The notes under the pieces were generated by a model. It saw only the letters and a list, made by a program, of their open reading frames with translations. It ran no database searches and had not been told where the DNA came from. Both the position numbers and the translations under genes were made by a program. 32,219 nt of DNA from Haloarculaceae archaeon (lineage in GTDB: Archaea; Halobacteriota; Halobacteria; Halobacteriales; Haloarculaceae). Numbering within the stretch: position 1 is the first letter of the stretch; each line of letters starts with the position of its first letter. Location of the stretch: contig JAQCMX010000171.1 in the NCBI GenBank assembly GCA_028274885.1, forward strand, positions 1 to 32,219, in the 5' to 3' direction. Below, piece after piece: positions 1-8,038 of the stretch.

Positions 1-39
1 CTCACAGCCAGCGGTTACGAGCTGGTCGGCAAGCGCTGA
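1..39 (+). CDS. 3' end of an unidentified gene (partial)
   Basis: The first reading frame is open from the window edge and ends at TGA 37-39, giving a 12-residue tail ending in GYELVGKR. It stops 31 nt before the pantoate kinase start, which carries a Shine-Dalgarno but no TATA box, so the two may be cotranscribed. Too little remains to name a product; it could also be chance. Confidence 0.4.
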   Translation, partial: LTASGYELVGKR

Positions 40-63
40 CACTAAGCCAGTGGGCACACGAAA

Positions 64-68
64 GGAGG
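64..68 (+). promoter_or_regulatory. Shine-Dalgarno of pantoate kinase gene
   Basis: GGAGG ends 2 nt before the ATG at 71. It decides between ATG 71 and the in-frame GTG at 50. The spacing is unusually short. Confidence 0.6.
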
Positions 69-70
69 GC

Positions 71-901
71 ATGGCAGACGTTGCACAGACGTTCGTGCCC
101 GGACACGTCACGGGCTTTTTTACCACCAACCCCGATCCGGACCCGACGAAAGCCGGTTCCCGAGGTGGCGGGATCACGCTGTCGGAGGGTGTGACCGTAA
201 CCGCACAGCCGGCCGAGGAGCCACGTGTCGTGTTGAACGGCGATGAGATCGGGATGGAAGCCGTCGAGCGGGTGTTGAAGACTATGGAGGTCCCGGCGGA
301 GATCCGCGGGGTGACGGATCTCCCGCTCGGCGCCGGGTTCGGCGTCTCGGGTGCGATGGCGCTTGGCGGGGCCGTGGCGGTCAACGATGTCTTCGACCGG
401 CGGCTCTCGGAAAACGAATTGATCACCATCGCACACGGGGCGGAGGTACAGGCCGGCACGGGCCTGGGTGATGTGGTGGCACAGGCCAGAGGGGGGATCC
501 CGATCCGTCTCGAACCGGGTGGGCCACAGGACAACAAAATCGACGCGATTCCGGCACGTAGCGCAATCGAGTATCACGTCATCGGTGGTCTGTCGACCGA
601 CGAGGTGCTCTCCGGGGACACGGAGCGACTCACGGAAGCCGGTAGGCAGGCGCTGTCCCGGGTGGTCGGGGAACCGACCCTTGAGACGTTCATGCGGGCG
701 TCACGCGAGTTCGCACGCGAATCCGGACTGTTGACCGACGCCGTTCGGGAGGTGATCACGGATGTCATCGAAGTGGAGGGCGAGGCTGCGATGGCGATGC
801 TCGGGGAGACGGTGATCGCACTCGACTCGGGGCTGTCGGAGGCAGGGTACGACGCCGAACACTGTCGTATCCATCCCGCGGGCGCGATCCTCGAACCCTG
901 A
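71..901 (+). CDS. Pantoate kinase (archaeal GHMP kinase)
   Basis: Predicted 276-residue archaeal pantoate kinase (COG1829), which phosphorylates pantoate to 4-phosphopantoate with ATP in the archaeal route to coenzyme A. The glycine/serine-rich GHMP ATP-binding motif PLGAGFGVSGAMALG lies near residues 87-101, and the N-terminus (residues 8-14, FVPGHVT) matches the family start. The start at 71 is chosen because GGAGG occupies 64-68; an in-frame GTG at 50 lacks support. The next gene encodes the following enzyme of the same pathway, which strongly supports the call. Cytoplasmic. The family assignment is from recognised motifs and context, not an alignment. Confidence 0.92.
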   Translation: MADVAQTFVPGHVTGFFTTNPDPDPTKAGSRGGGITLSEGVTVTAQPAEEPRVVLNGDEIGMEAVERVLKTMEVPAEIRGVTDLPLGAGFGVSGAMALGGAVAVNDVFDRRLSENELITIAHGAEVQAGTGLGDVVAQARGGIPIRLEPGGPQDNKIDAIPARSAIEYHVIGGLSTDEVLSGDTERLTEAGRQALSRVVGEPTLETFMRASREFARESGLLTDAVREVITDVIEVEGEAAMAMLGETVIALDSGLSEAGYDAEHCRIHPAGAILEP

Positions 902-1089
902 CGTGATCGTCACGAATCCGTACCGCCGTGACGACCTGTCTCGGTAAGAGGAGCCGCTGAACCGGTGTCGCTACCATTCATCAATAGTTGCAGGAATCAG
1001 CACGGGAGAGGCCACGGAGGGGGACGACTGCACCCGAGGTGTGAGAGGCACAACGACGGGCTTTCGTCGGTCGAGTGCGGTGGTCCGGT

Positions 1090-1842
1090 ATGAGCGAAAT
1101 CGAGATACCGGAGAGTCATCCCCGGTACGAGTCGTTGCTGACGCGCCACCGTATCGAGACGGGCGTCGAGAAGGGGATCACGAGCCAGCAGGGGTTGATC
1201 GCACAGGGGCGTGGCGAGACGTTTGACTACCTGCTCGGGGAGCGAACACTTTCGAGCGCCGACGAGGCCGCACGTGTGGGTGCCACACATCTGTTGCGTG
1301 CAAAGCGCCCGGTCCTCTCGGTCAACGGCAACGTTGCCGCACTGGTCCCCGAGGAGACGGTCGAACTCGGGGAGGCGGTGGGTGCGGACATCGAGGTGAA
1401 TCTGTTCAATCGGACACCGGAACGGATGGAAGCGATCGCGACACACCTCCGGGAACACGGCGCCGAGTCGGTGAAAGGTCTGGAGGCCGACGCCCGGATT
1501 CCCGGGCTCGACCACGAGCGGGCAAAGGTCGATGCCGACGGGATCCACGCGGCCGACGTGGTCCTCGTGCCACTGGAAGACGGCGACCGGGCAGAGGCAC
1601 TCGCCGCGACGGGCAAAACGGAGATTGTCGTCGACCTCAACCCGCTCTCTCGATCCGCACAGAGCGCATCGGTCCCGATCGTGGACAATATCATCCGGGC
1701 GATTCCGAACGTAACCGCCCACGCTCGGGAGTTGCGTGACTCTTCAGCGGACCTCGAAGCAATCATAGAGGCGTTCGATCCGAAAGCGACACTCGCAGAC
1801 GCCGAACGAGCGATCCGTGAGGGACAGCTTGAGGGGATGTAG
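1090..1842 (+). CDS. 4-phosphopantoate--beta-alanine ligase (phosphopantothenate synthetase)
   Basis: A 250-residue protein of the archaeal phosphopantothenate synthetase family (COG1701). It joins 4-phosphopantoate and beta-alanine with ATP to make 4'-phosphopantothenate, the step after pantoate kinase. Recognisable family segments are HPRYESLLTRH (residues 9-19), the GVEKGITSQQGLIAQGRGE region (about 24-42), LSVNGNVAALVP, VDLNPLSRSAQ and VPIVDNIIRAIPN toward the C-terminus. The start at ATG 1090 removes a five-residue non-conserved extension from an in-frame alternative at 1075. It lies 188 nt downstream of pantoate kinase on the same strand, in a gap with no other gene. There is no clear TATA box or strong Shine-Dalgarno, so readthrough from upstream is possible. 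Confidence 0.93.
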   Translation: MSEIEIPESHPRYESLLTRHRIETGVEKGITSQQGLIAQGRGETFDYLLGERTLSSADEAARVGATHLLRAKRPVLSVNGNVAALVPEETVELGEAVGADIEVNLFNRTPERMEAIATHLREHGAESVKGLEADARIPGLDHERAKVDADGIHAADVVLVPLEDGDRAEALAATGKTEIVVDLNPLSRSAQSASVPIVDNIIRAIPNVTAHARELRDSSADLEAIIEAFDPKATLADAERAIREGQLEGM

Positions 1843-1919
1843 CGCCCCGGTTGGTACCACCCGATCTGATCCCGCAGTCGATGTGCCAGAACGCTGTTTT
1901 CGGTAAAATGGACCGGAGA

Positions 1920-1926
1920 GTTTACA
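1920..1926 (+). promoter_or_regulatory. TATA-like element of cheC
   Basis: GTTTACA is centred 27 nt before the ATG at 1950, the spacing expected for a leaderless archaeal transcript. It supports the start at 1950 over the in-frame codons further upstream. Confidence 0.55.
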
Positions 1927-1949
1927 CCCCAGGCTACCCACACCGAAGT

Positions 1950-2594
1950 ATGGGCTTTGAGGTCGACGTTCGGAAACTCGATCTGTTCAACAAGATATCC
2001 AAGGAGGGCTCGAAACGGGTCGCCGAGAGCCTGAGCCAGATGTCGGGACTGGATGCAGAGACCGAGGTGGCAAAGATCAATCTGATGCATATGGACGACG
2101 TAAAAACTCACCTGGGCACAGAAAAACAGGTCGGAATCCACGTCCAGCTGACGGGGCGGCCGTACGGGTACGTCCTCTTTTTGCTCGATCCGGTCGATAG
2201 CAAGCAACTCGCACAGTCGATGATCCCCGGCGAAGGAAGCGAGAGCGGCGGGTTCTCCGAGATGGAACGCTCCGCGATCCAGGAGATCGGCAACATCATG
2301 ACCTCGGGATACATCGACGGATGGGCGAACGTGCTGGATACGACCATCGATATGAGTACGCCAAACTTCACCTACGGTCCGAGCCACAGGATAATAGAGA
2401 AGATGGGCGGCTGGCCCGACGAGGAGATCGTCTTCGTGCTCGACTCCAAGATCACGACCACGGAAACTGACGTCGATCTGACGGTGTACACGTTCCCGAA
2501 GATCCGCGAACTCGTCGATCTGGTCAGGGCAATCGACCTGGACACCGATGTTCGCGAGGACATCGTCGCCGACAGCAGTATCACGAAAAACTAG
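1950..2594 (+). CDS. cheC: CheC-family CheY-P phosphatase, one intact site
   Basis: A 214-residue CheC-like protein. CheC proteins dephosphorylate CheY-P and adapt the chemotaxis system. The phosphatase consensus D/S-x3-E-x2-N-x22-P is met exactly once: S108, E112, N115 and P138, in the helix around QEIGNIMTSGYIDGWAN. The equivalent N-terminal helix (about residues 14-31) has E19 but Lys22 where the catalytic Asn should be, so the first site looks dead. The start at 1950 fits a TATA box at 1920-1926. No other che genes are adjacent, so it is an orphan; haloarchaea often carry several CheC paralogues. It is convergent with the macro-domain gene, 25 nt apart. Confidence 0.9.
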   Translation: MGFEVDVRKLDLFNKISKEGSKRVAESLSQMSGLDAETEVAKINLMHMDDVKTHLGTEKQVGIHVQLTGRPYGYVLFLLDPVDSKQLAQSMIPGEGSESGGFSEMERSAIQEIGNIMTSGYIDGWANVLDTTIDMSTPNFTYGPSHRIIEKMGGWPDEEIVFVLDSKITTTETDVDLTVYTFPKIRELVDLVRAIDLDTDVREDIVADSSITKN

Positions 2595-2619
2595 CTCGCG
2601 CTCGCTCCGAGTTCGTCTG

Positions 2620-3135
2620 TCACTCGGCCCCACCTGTCACGCCCTCGGCGACCCGTTTGATCGTCTCGTACTCCTCGTCACTGTAGGCGATCAGGCGGAC
2701 GTCCGAGAGCGACTCCGGGCTGTAAGCCTGGATACCGTCACCGATAATCCGCGCGCCCTCGGCGAGAGCAAAGCCAGCAACACCACAGCCAAGCGCAGGC
2801 ATGACGAGTGACTCGGCACCCAGTTCGTCCGCGCGTCGGAGTGTGTTCCGGGTTGCGTCTGCGATGCTCTCGGCGGTGGCCCTGCCGTCGCCGTAATGTG
2901 GCATCGCGGCCGCGTGGATGACCCACGCTGCATCGAGTGCGTAGGCGTCGGTCACCGCCACCGCACCCAGGTCGACAGGTCCTTTCTCGACAGCTTCCTC
3001 GTTTATTTCCTGGCCTGCCTTGCGACGGAGCGCCCCCGCGACGCCAGAACCCATCTGGAGGCTCGTCCCGGCGGCGTTTACGAGCACGTCTGCGGACTCC
3101 TCTGCAATATCCCCCTGAATCACCTCAAAGTCCAT
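2620..3135 (-). CDS. Macro-domain protein (ADP-ribose binding / deacylating)
   Basis: A 171-residue stand-alone macro domain. Members bind ADP-ribose and can hydrolyse O-acetyl-ADP-ribose or remove ADP-ribose from proteins. Diagnostic segments are VIQGDIAEESADVLVNAAG (residues 4-22; loop 1 with the binding Asp and catalytic-type Asn), GSGVAGALRRKAG, the VIHAAAMP strand, and the second binding loop PALGCGVAGF. The start at 3135 (MDFEVIQGD) begins at the first beta strand; a 25-residue upstream extension is hydrophobic and not family-like. It is divergent from the histidine kinase gene with 85 nt between starts. The cellular substrate cannot be read from sequence. Confidence 0.9.
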   Translation of the reverse strand: MDFEVIQGDIAEESADVLVNAAGTSLQMGSGVAGALRRKAGQEINEEAVEKGPVDLGAVAVTDAYALDAAWVIHAAAMPHYGDGRATAESIADATRNTLRRADELGAESLVMPALGCGVAGFALAEGARIIGDGIQAYSPESLSDVRLIAYSDEEYETIKRVAEGVTGGAE

Positions 3136-3220
3136 GTGTCGGTGATCGACCGCCCGAACAATGAAACTACGGGCCCACAGTATCAAAAGATTGAATTGCC
3201 AAAGCAGCAAGCGTTTGCCA

Positions 3221-6200
3221 ATGGGGGATTGTCTGCCCTATCTGTGTAGGGACACCGAGATGACCGAACGGGTCATCAGCGAACTCTCGGAACTGGAGAC
3301 AGTACCGACAGTTCGGACCGTGCAGGACGGGGAGGAGGCGTCGACTGCGCTCCGTGAAGCGACCGTCGACCGGGTGCTCGTGGGACCCGAGATCACATTC
3401 GAGGCCGTTGAGGGGCTACTCCCACAACTCCGGGAACGGCCAGCCGTGAGGGTGCTCTCGTACGGCCGCGAGGACGACGGGTGGATTCCGGACGGCCTGG
3501 AAGGTCGGGTGGAGTCGGTAGCGGGGGAAAGCGACGACGCTCTCGCCGTCCGGGTGGCCCACGCCATCGAGAGAGACATTCTCCAGGAACGCACCCGACA
3601 GGCCGAGCGCACAGCAGCGCTCTCGGAAACTCTCGGGGCCGAACTCGCGCGGGCACAAACCCGCGAGGAAATCGACGAAACGGTATGCGAGGCAGTTCTG
3701 GCGTGTGAGCCATACGAGTTCGTATGGATCGGCCAACACCGAGCAGACGGACACATTGTCCCGCGGGCGGGGGCAGGCAACCGGGCTGAACAACTCGACG
3801 AGATCGATATCAGCACGAACAGAGGCCAGGACCCTGGGCCGACAGAGCGGGCCGTACAGACTGGGTGTGTCCAGAGGGAACAACACGTCGCTGCCAATCC
3901 GGCCAGCGAACCCCCGTTCGAGTGGATGAGCGAGCACGGGGCCGTCTCGATCGCTGCCGTCCCACTCGCGTGTGACGGGGGGTCATACGGCGTATTAAAT
4001 ATCCACGCAGACCGGACAGACGCATTCGACGTTGGCCGTCTCGAACAGCTCGGGGAGCGAATCGCCGCGGCTCACGCGCGGGTCACCAGAACGGACGAAC
4101 TCGAACTGAACGGCTCTCGCTTTCGGACCTTTTTCGAGGAGTGTCCCGACGCCATCTTTGTCCACGACGAAACCGGAAGTATTCTCGAGGTGAACAAACG
4201 AGCAGTCGAGACGCTTGGCTATCCGCGCGAGCAGTTGTGTTCGATGGGTTTGAGCGACATCGAGACGACCCACGATCCCGAACAGACACAGGAGACGTGG
4301 CAGCAACAAACGGTTGGGGAGACGGTCACGATGGATGGGACCCAGGAGCGCAAGGACGGGTCGACCTTTCCGGTCGAGATCTGGGTTACCAAACTCGAGG
4401 TCAGCGGGGAGATCAGGTTTCTCGCCGTCGTCAGGGACATTACCCGCCAGCGACAACGGGAGCGGAAGCTTCAACGGCTCACCGAGCGACTGGAACTCGC
4501 CATCGAGGGAGCCACACTCGGCGTGTGGGACTGGAATCTCCAGACCGGCAAGATAGAGTTCAACGACCAGTGGGCGGAGATGCTCGGCTACTCGCCGTCG
4601 GAAATCGAACCGCACATCGACGCCTGGGAACAGCGAATCCATCAGGACGACATGCCTGATGTGGATGCGGAAATCGAAGCACACATAGCCGGAGAGACGG
4701 ACTATTATGCCTCGGAACATCGTCTACAGACGGCCTCCGGCGGATGGAAATGGGTCCAGTCTATCGGGGAAATCGTCGACCGCGACGATGACGGGACACC
4801 ACGTCGTGCGGTCGGCATTCACATCGACATCGACGAGCGAAAGGAATACGAAACGGAACTCGTGCAGGCCCGTGCCGAGTTGCGGCAGGTGATCGACATG
4901 GTCCCGGACCTGATATTTGCGAAAAACGAGGCGGGTGAGTACATCCTCGCCAACGAGACGACCGCGGGGTATTACGGGTTGACGTCCGAAGAGGTGGAAG
5001 GCAAAACCGACCGGGACGTGCTCCCATCCGCCGAGGACGCGGAGAGGTTCCGTGCGCACGACCGGGAGATACTGGACGGTGGGGAGCCGAGACACGTCGG
5101 GGAGGAGACGATGATGACTGCTGAAGGGGACGAGCGGATCCTCCAGACGACAAGGATCCCCTACGAGACCGCCGGGACCGGCGAGGAGGCGATACTTGGA
5201 TACGCCCGGGACGTGACCGAGCTGAGAACGTACGAACGGGAGCTGCAGCGATACAAGGAACTGGTCGAAAACGTGCCGGTGGGGATCTACCGGTCGACCG
5301 CCGACACACCCGGGGAGTTCGTCGAGGTGAACCCGGCGACGGTTGCGATGTTCGACGCCGATTCCGCCGAGGAGTTGCTCTCGACGGACGTAGAGCAGCT
5401 GTTCACCGATCCCGAGGACCGCAATGTGTTTGTCGAACGTCTCAGAGACCGCGGGATCCTCACCGAGGTCGAAGTAAAACTCGAGACACTCACCGGGGAA
5501 CCATTCTGGGGCTTGATAACCGCGATTGCCACGCACGACGACGGGACGGCGTACTTCGACGGGGTGTTGCAAGACATTACCGAACGCAAGGAGTTCGAGC
5601 AGAGACTTCAGGAGCAACGTGACAACCTCGAGGTGCTCAATCAGGTCGTGCGCCACGACATCCGCAACGATCTACAGATCGTGTTGAGTTACGCAGACGC
5701 ACTCGAAAGGCAACTCGACGATGGTGGGAACGACTATATCGGGAAGATACTCGACAGTACCCGCAGTGCGATCGAAATAACCGACAGTGCACGCGAGGTT
5801 GCCGAGGCCATGCTACAGGCCGAAGCAGATCTGAAGCCGGTCAACTGCCGGTACGTTCTGGAAAACGAAATCTCGGAGATACGGGACACCTACGATACCG
5901 CGCTTGTCACGACTGACGGTCCCGTTCCGGACATCCGGGTGCAAGCCGACGATATGCTCGAATCCGTGTTTCGGAATCTACTCACCAACGCCATCGAGCA
6001 CAACGACAAGGAGATCCCCAAGATAACTGTCTCGGCAACCAGGCGCGGTGACAACGTCGTCATAACCGTTGCGGACAACGGACCGGGGATCGCCGACGAA
6101 CGAAAAGCCGAGATATTCGAGGAAGGGAAGCAGGGACTCGACAGCAGCGGAACCGGACTCGGACTGTATCTGGTTCACACACTGGTCAAACGGTACGGCG

Positions 6201-6310
6201 GTGACGTGTCGGTCGAAGATAGCGCGTCCACAACCGGGGCCGACGAAGCCCTCGGCGGGGCAGTATTTTCCCTCGAATTACCGATTGCCAGCGGCCAACA
6301 CAACAGGTGA
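3221..6310 (+). CDS. Multi-PAS/GAF sensor histidine kinase
   Basis: A predicted soluble 1029-residue sensor kinase. The order is: a receiver-like N-terminal domain (about 1-115) lacking a recognisable phospho-acceptor Asp (VLVGPE stands where it would be), a GAF-like domain (about 135-290), four PAS domains (about 297-412, 420-545, 551-670, 678-795), a dimerisation/phosphoacceptor helix with H812 in VVRHDIRNDLQ, and an HATPase domain with N box from N919 (NLLTNAIEHN), G1 box D952 (DNGPGI) and G2 box from G977 (GTGLGL). PAC-type endings such as DITERKEFEQ close the PAS repeats. No membrane segment or output response regulator is adjacent, so signal and partner are unknown. The start is uncertain: 3221 keeps the first beta strand of the receiver-like domain, while ATG 3260 would remove it. 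Confidence 0.92.
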   Translation: MGDCLPYLCRDTEMTERVISELSELETVPTVRTVQDGEEASTALREATVDRVLVGPEITFEAVEGLLPQLRERPAVRVLSYGREDDGWIPDGLEGRVESVAGESDDALAVRVAHAIERDILQERTRQAERTAALSETLGAELARAQTREEIDETVCEAVLACEPYEFVWIGQHRADGHIVPRAGAGNRAEQLDEIDISTNRGQDPGPTERAVQTGCVQREQHVAANPASEPPFEWMSEHGAVSIAAVPLACDGGSYGVLNIHADRTDAFDVGRLEQLGERIAAAHARVTRTDELELNGSRFRTFFEECPDAIFVHDETGSILEVNKRAVETLGYPREQLCSMGLSDIETTHDPEQTQETWQQQTVGETVTMDGTQERKDGSTFPVEIWVTKLEVSGEIRFLAVVRDITRQRQRERKLQRLTERLELAIEGATLGVWDWNLQTGKIEFNDQWAEMLGYSPSEIEPHIDAWEQRIHQDDMPDVDAEIEAHIAGETDYYASEHRLQTASGGWKWVQSIGEIVDRDDDGTPRRAVGIHIDIDERKEYETELVQARAELRQVIDMVPDLIFAKNEAGEYILANETTAGYYGLTSEEVEGKTDRDVLPSAEDAERFRAHDREILDGGEPRHVGEETMMTAEGDERILQTTRIPYETAGTGEEAILGYARDVTELRTYERELQRYKELVENVPVGIYRSTADTPGEFVEVNPATVAMFDADSAEELLSTDVEQLFTDPEDRNVFVERLRDRGILTEVEVKLETLTGEPFWGLITAIATHDDGTAYFDGVLQDITERKEFEQRLQEQRDNLEVLNQVVRHDIRNDLQIVLSYADALERQLDDGGNDYIGKILDSTRSAIEITDSAREVAEAMLQAEADLKPVNCRYVLENEISEIRDTYDTALVTTDGPVPDIRVQADDMLESVFRNLLTNAIEHNDKEIPKITVSATRRGDNVVITVADNGPGIADERKAEIFEEGKQGLDSSGTGLGLYLVHTLVKRYGGDVSVEDSASTTGADEALGGAVFSLELPIASGQHNR

Positions 6311-6338
6311 GTTGTTCGTCGGCAGGGCAAACGCAAGC

Positions 6339-6344
6339 GATAAG
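6339..6344 (+). promoter_or_regulatory. TATA-like element of gap
   Basis: GATAAG within CGATAAGC is centred about 28 nt before the ATG at 6369. It lies between the kinase stop and the GAPDH start and supports a leaderless transcript. Confidence 0.4.
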
Positions 6345-6368
6345 CGGCGGTCAGTCGAACGCTGGCAC

Positions 6369-7403
6369 ATGATCGAGGTCGCTGTCAACGGGTACGGGAC
6401 GATCGGAAAACGTGTTGCGGACGCGGTGTGCAAGCAGCCAGACATGCGGGTCGCCGGCGTGGCCAAGACGAGGCCGAACTTCGAGGCAAGCGCCGCTGTA
6501 AAAAAAGGGTTCGACCTGTATGCTGCCATCGAAGAGCGGAAACATCGCTTCGAGGAGGCGGGGATAGAGATCGCCGGCGAGGTCACAGAGCTGGTGGAAA
6601 AAAGTGATGTCGTCGTGGACGCCTGTCCCTCCGGAGTCGGGGCGGACAACGTGTCGATGTACCGACGGTACGACACGCCGGCGTTGTTACAAGGCGGCGA
6701 GGACGCGGAGGCGGTCGATGCGAGTTTCAACGCCCGTGCGAACTTCGAGGCGGTCGCAGGGGCTGATATCGTTCGTGTCGTATCGTGTAACACGACCGGC
6801 CTCTCCCGCTTGATCGCACCGCTTCGTGAGGCCTACGGGGTTCGAAAGGTCCGTGTGACGCTCGTTCGCCGGGGGGGTGATCCCGCACAGTCAAACCGTG
6901 GCCCGATCAACGACATCCTCCCGAACCCCGTGTCATTGCCGTCACACCACGGCCCGGACGTAAACACGATCTTTCCCGATCTGTCGATCGACACGTTGGG
7001 ACTGAAGGTTCCAGCGACGCTGATGCATATGCATAGCGTCAACGTTACGCTCGGTTCGCAGCCAAACGCCGAGGCGGTCCGTGAACTGCTCGAAGCGGAA
7101 CGGCGAACCTTCGTGATCCCGGAGTGGCTCGGCCTGGAGGGGGCAGGCGCGATCACGGAACTCGCACAGGACGCCGGCCGGCCGCGCGGGGATATCTGGG
7201 AGAACTGTATCTGGGGCGAATCACTCTCGATGGTGGGGCCGGATCTGTACCTGTTTCAGGCGATCCACCAGGAGTCGGATGTCGTGCCCGAAAATGTCGA
7301 CGCGATCCGCGCGGTACTCGAGACGACATCGCGGGAACGGAGCGTCGAGAGAACCAACGCGGCCATGGGGTTGGACGAACCGCTCACGCCCACTCGTATG
7401 TGA
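6369..7403 (+). CDS. gap: Type II glyceraldehyde-3-phosphate dehydrogenase
   Basis: A 344-residue archaeal (type II) GAPDH, interconverting glyceraldehyde 3-phosphate and 1,3-bisphosphoglycerate with NAD(P). The N-terminal Rossmann motif is VNGYGTIGKRVADAV (residues 5-19). The catalytic cysteine is C140 in VVSCNTTGLSR, the position seen in characterised archaeal enzymes of this type. Other family segments are VTLVRRGGDPAQ and LKVPATLMHMHSVNV. In haloarchaea the type II enzyme is usually assigned to gluconeogenesis while a bacterial-type GAPDH runs glycolysis; that role is an inference here. The start at 6369 is fixed by the Rossmann strand; the same frame stays open upstream inside the kinase gene by chance. 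It is convergent with the next small gene. Confidence 0.95.
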   Translation: MIEVAVNGYGTIGKRVADAVCKQPDMRVAGVAKTRPNFEASAAVKKGFDLYAAIEERKHRFEEAGIEIAGEVTELVEKSDVVVDACPSGVGADNVSMYRRYDTPALLQGGEDAEAVDASFNARANFEAVAGADIVRVVSCNTTGLSRLIAPLREAYGVRKVRVTLVRRGGDPAQSNRGPINDILPNPVSLPSHHGPDVNTIFPDLSIDTLGLKVPATLMHMHSVNVTLGSQPNAEAVRELLEAERRTFVIPEWLGLEGAGAITELAQDAGRPRGDIWENCIWGESLSMVGPDLYLFQAIHQESDVVPENVDAIRAVLETTSRERSVERTNAAMGLDEPLTPTRM

Positions 7404-7468
7404 CCATCTGTGGTGTACCGGGACAGTCCCCGCTGGCCACACATTGGACGGGACGGGTAGGTCGGATC

Positions 7469-7756
7469 TTACAGGGAAACGTGATCGTGACCCTGCTCGC
7501 CAGGACAGCACGGGTCACGGTCGCTGTACCCCTTGCGCCCGATGGCATCCTCGCCGAGCGCACCGTAGGTTGCGAATCGGAGGTCTTCCTCGGTCGCGTA
7601 CTCCTCGTCCGGAAACGGATCGAGAACCTCACTCAGTGTTACCGCGCCATTTGGCAGTTCCACCTCCACGTCACCGTGCTCTTCGAGAAACTCTGTTTTC
7701 GTCGTCGGGAACGACTGATCGGTAAACGACTCCTCTGCGCTTTTTGCCATTCTCAT
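7469..7756 (-). CDS. DUF5789-like small haloarchaeal protein
   Basis: A 95-residue acidic soluble protein of unknown function. It resembles the haloarchaeal DUF5789 family: a VELPNGAVTLSEVLDPF segment, a short helix (EEDLRFATYGALG), then EDAIGRKGYSDRDP near the C-terminus. The tail carries adjacent cysteines (DPCCPG) followed by two histidines (HDH), which may or may not bind metal. Two ATGs lie close together (7756 and 7750). The TATA-like element at 7781-7787 is 28 nt from 7756, so I chose that start. It is convergent with gap, 65 nt apart. The family name is from memory of the motif, not a search. Confidence 0.7.
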   Translation of the reverse strand: MRMAKSAEESFTDQSFPTTKTEFLEEHGDVEVELPNGAVTLSEVLDPFPDEEYATEEDLRFATYGALGEDAIGRKGYSDRDPCCPGEQGHDHVSL

Positions 7757-7780
7757 ACCTACACCATGTGAAGCGGTGGT

Positions 7781-7787
7781 AATAAAC
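7781..7787 (-). promoter_or_regulatory. TATA-like element of the DUF5789-like gene
   Basis: The minus strand reads GTTTATT, centred 28 nt upstream of the start at 7756. This supports a leaderless mRNA and that start choice. Confidence 0.5.
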
Positions 7788-7975
7788 TTCACTATTTATA
7801 ATTTAGTTATCCCCTAGTTCGTTTAGTGTGTTTAAACAACACGGGCGTCGGCCCTAAGACGGGGGTCAGTTCTATCCGAAACGGCCGGTCGGATGCCACA
7901 GTCCCCGGACGGTACCGACCGTTTGTTACCAGCATGCTCTCGGCTGGGCTCACGAACAGGGGCGCTATGGCATGA

Positions 7976-7993
7976 GATGGTATTGGATGGTAT
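7976..7993 (+). repeat. Tandem 8-bp direct repeat upstream of phasin-like gene
   Basis: GATGGTAT occurs at 7976-7983 and again at 7986-7993, exactly one helical turn (10 bp) apart. It lies just upstream of the TATA-like CTTATAC at 8005-8011. Position and phasing suit a protein-binding site, but no regulator is identified. The rest of the gap 7793-8004 is AT-rich near 7793-7840, contains a GTTTAAAC palindrome at 7831-7838, and shows no gene. Confidence 0.45.
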
Positions 7994-8004
7994 CAAACGC
8001 AACG

Positions 8005-8011
8005 CTTATAC
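8005..8011 (+). promoter_or_regulatory. TATA-like element of phasin-like gene
   Basis: CTTATAC is centred about 31 nt before the ATG at 8039, so the mRNA would be leaderless or nearly so. Confidence 0.45.
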
Positions 8012-8038
8012 GAGGTGCGCGGTTTATTGTAGTATAGG

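Noticed and set aside
1227..2633. 468-codon minus-strand open frame across the phosphopantothenate synthetase and cheC genes
   Set aside because: It is antisense to two well-recognised genes, Arg/Ser-rich, and lacks any domain. Long antisense frames are expected in GC-rich haloarchaeal DNA.
6069..6368. 100-codon N-terminal extension of GAPDH inside the kinase gene
   Set aside because: The extension overlaps the kinase HATPase domain and is not protein-like. The Rossmann strand begins at 6369, where a TATA-like site also fits.
7420..7430. GGGACAGTCCC inverted repeat between gap and the DUF5789-like gene
   Set aside because: A one-base loop cannot form a hairpin and there is no T-run, so a terminator is not supported.
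7831..7838. GTTTAAAC palindrome in the AT-rich gap before the phasin-like gene
   Set aside because: A single 8-bp palindrome about 170 nt from the promoter, with no second copy, is within chance expectation.
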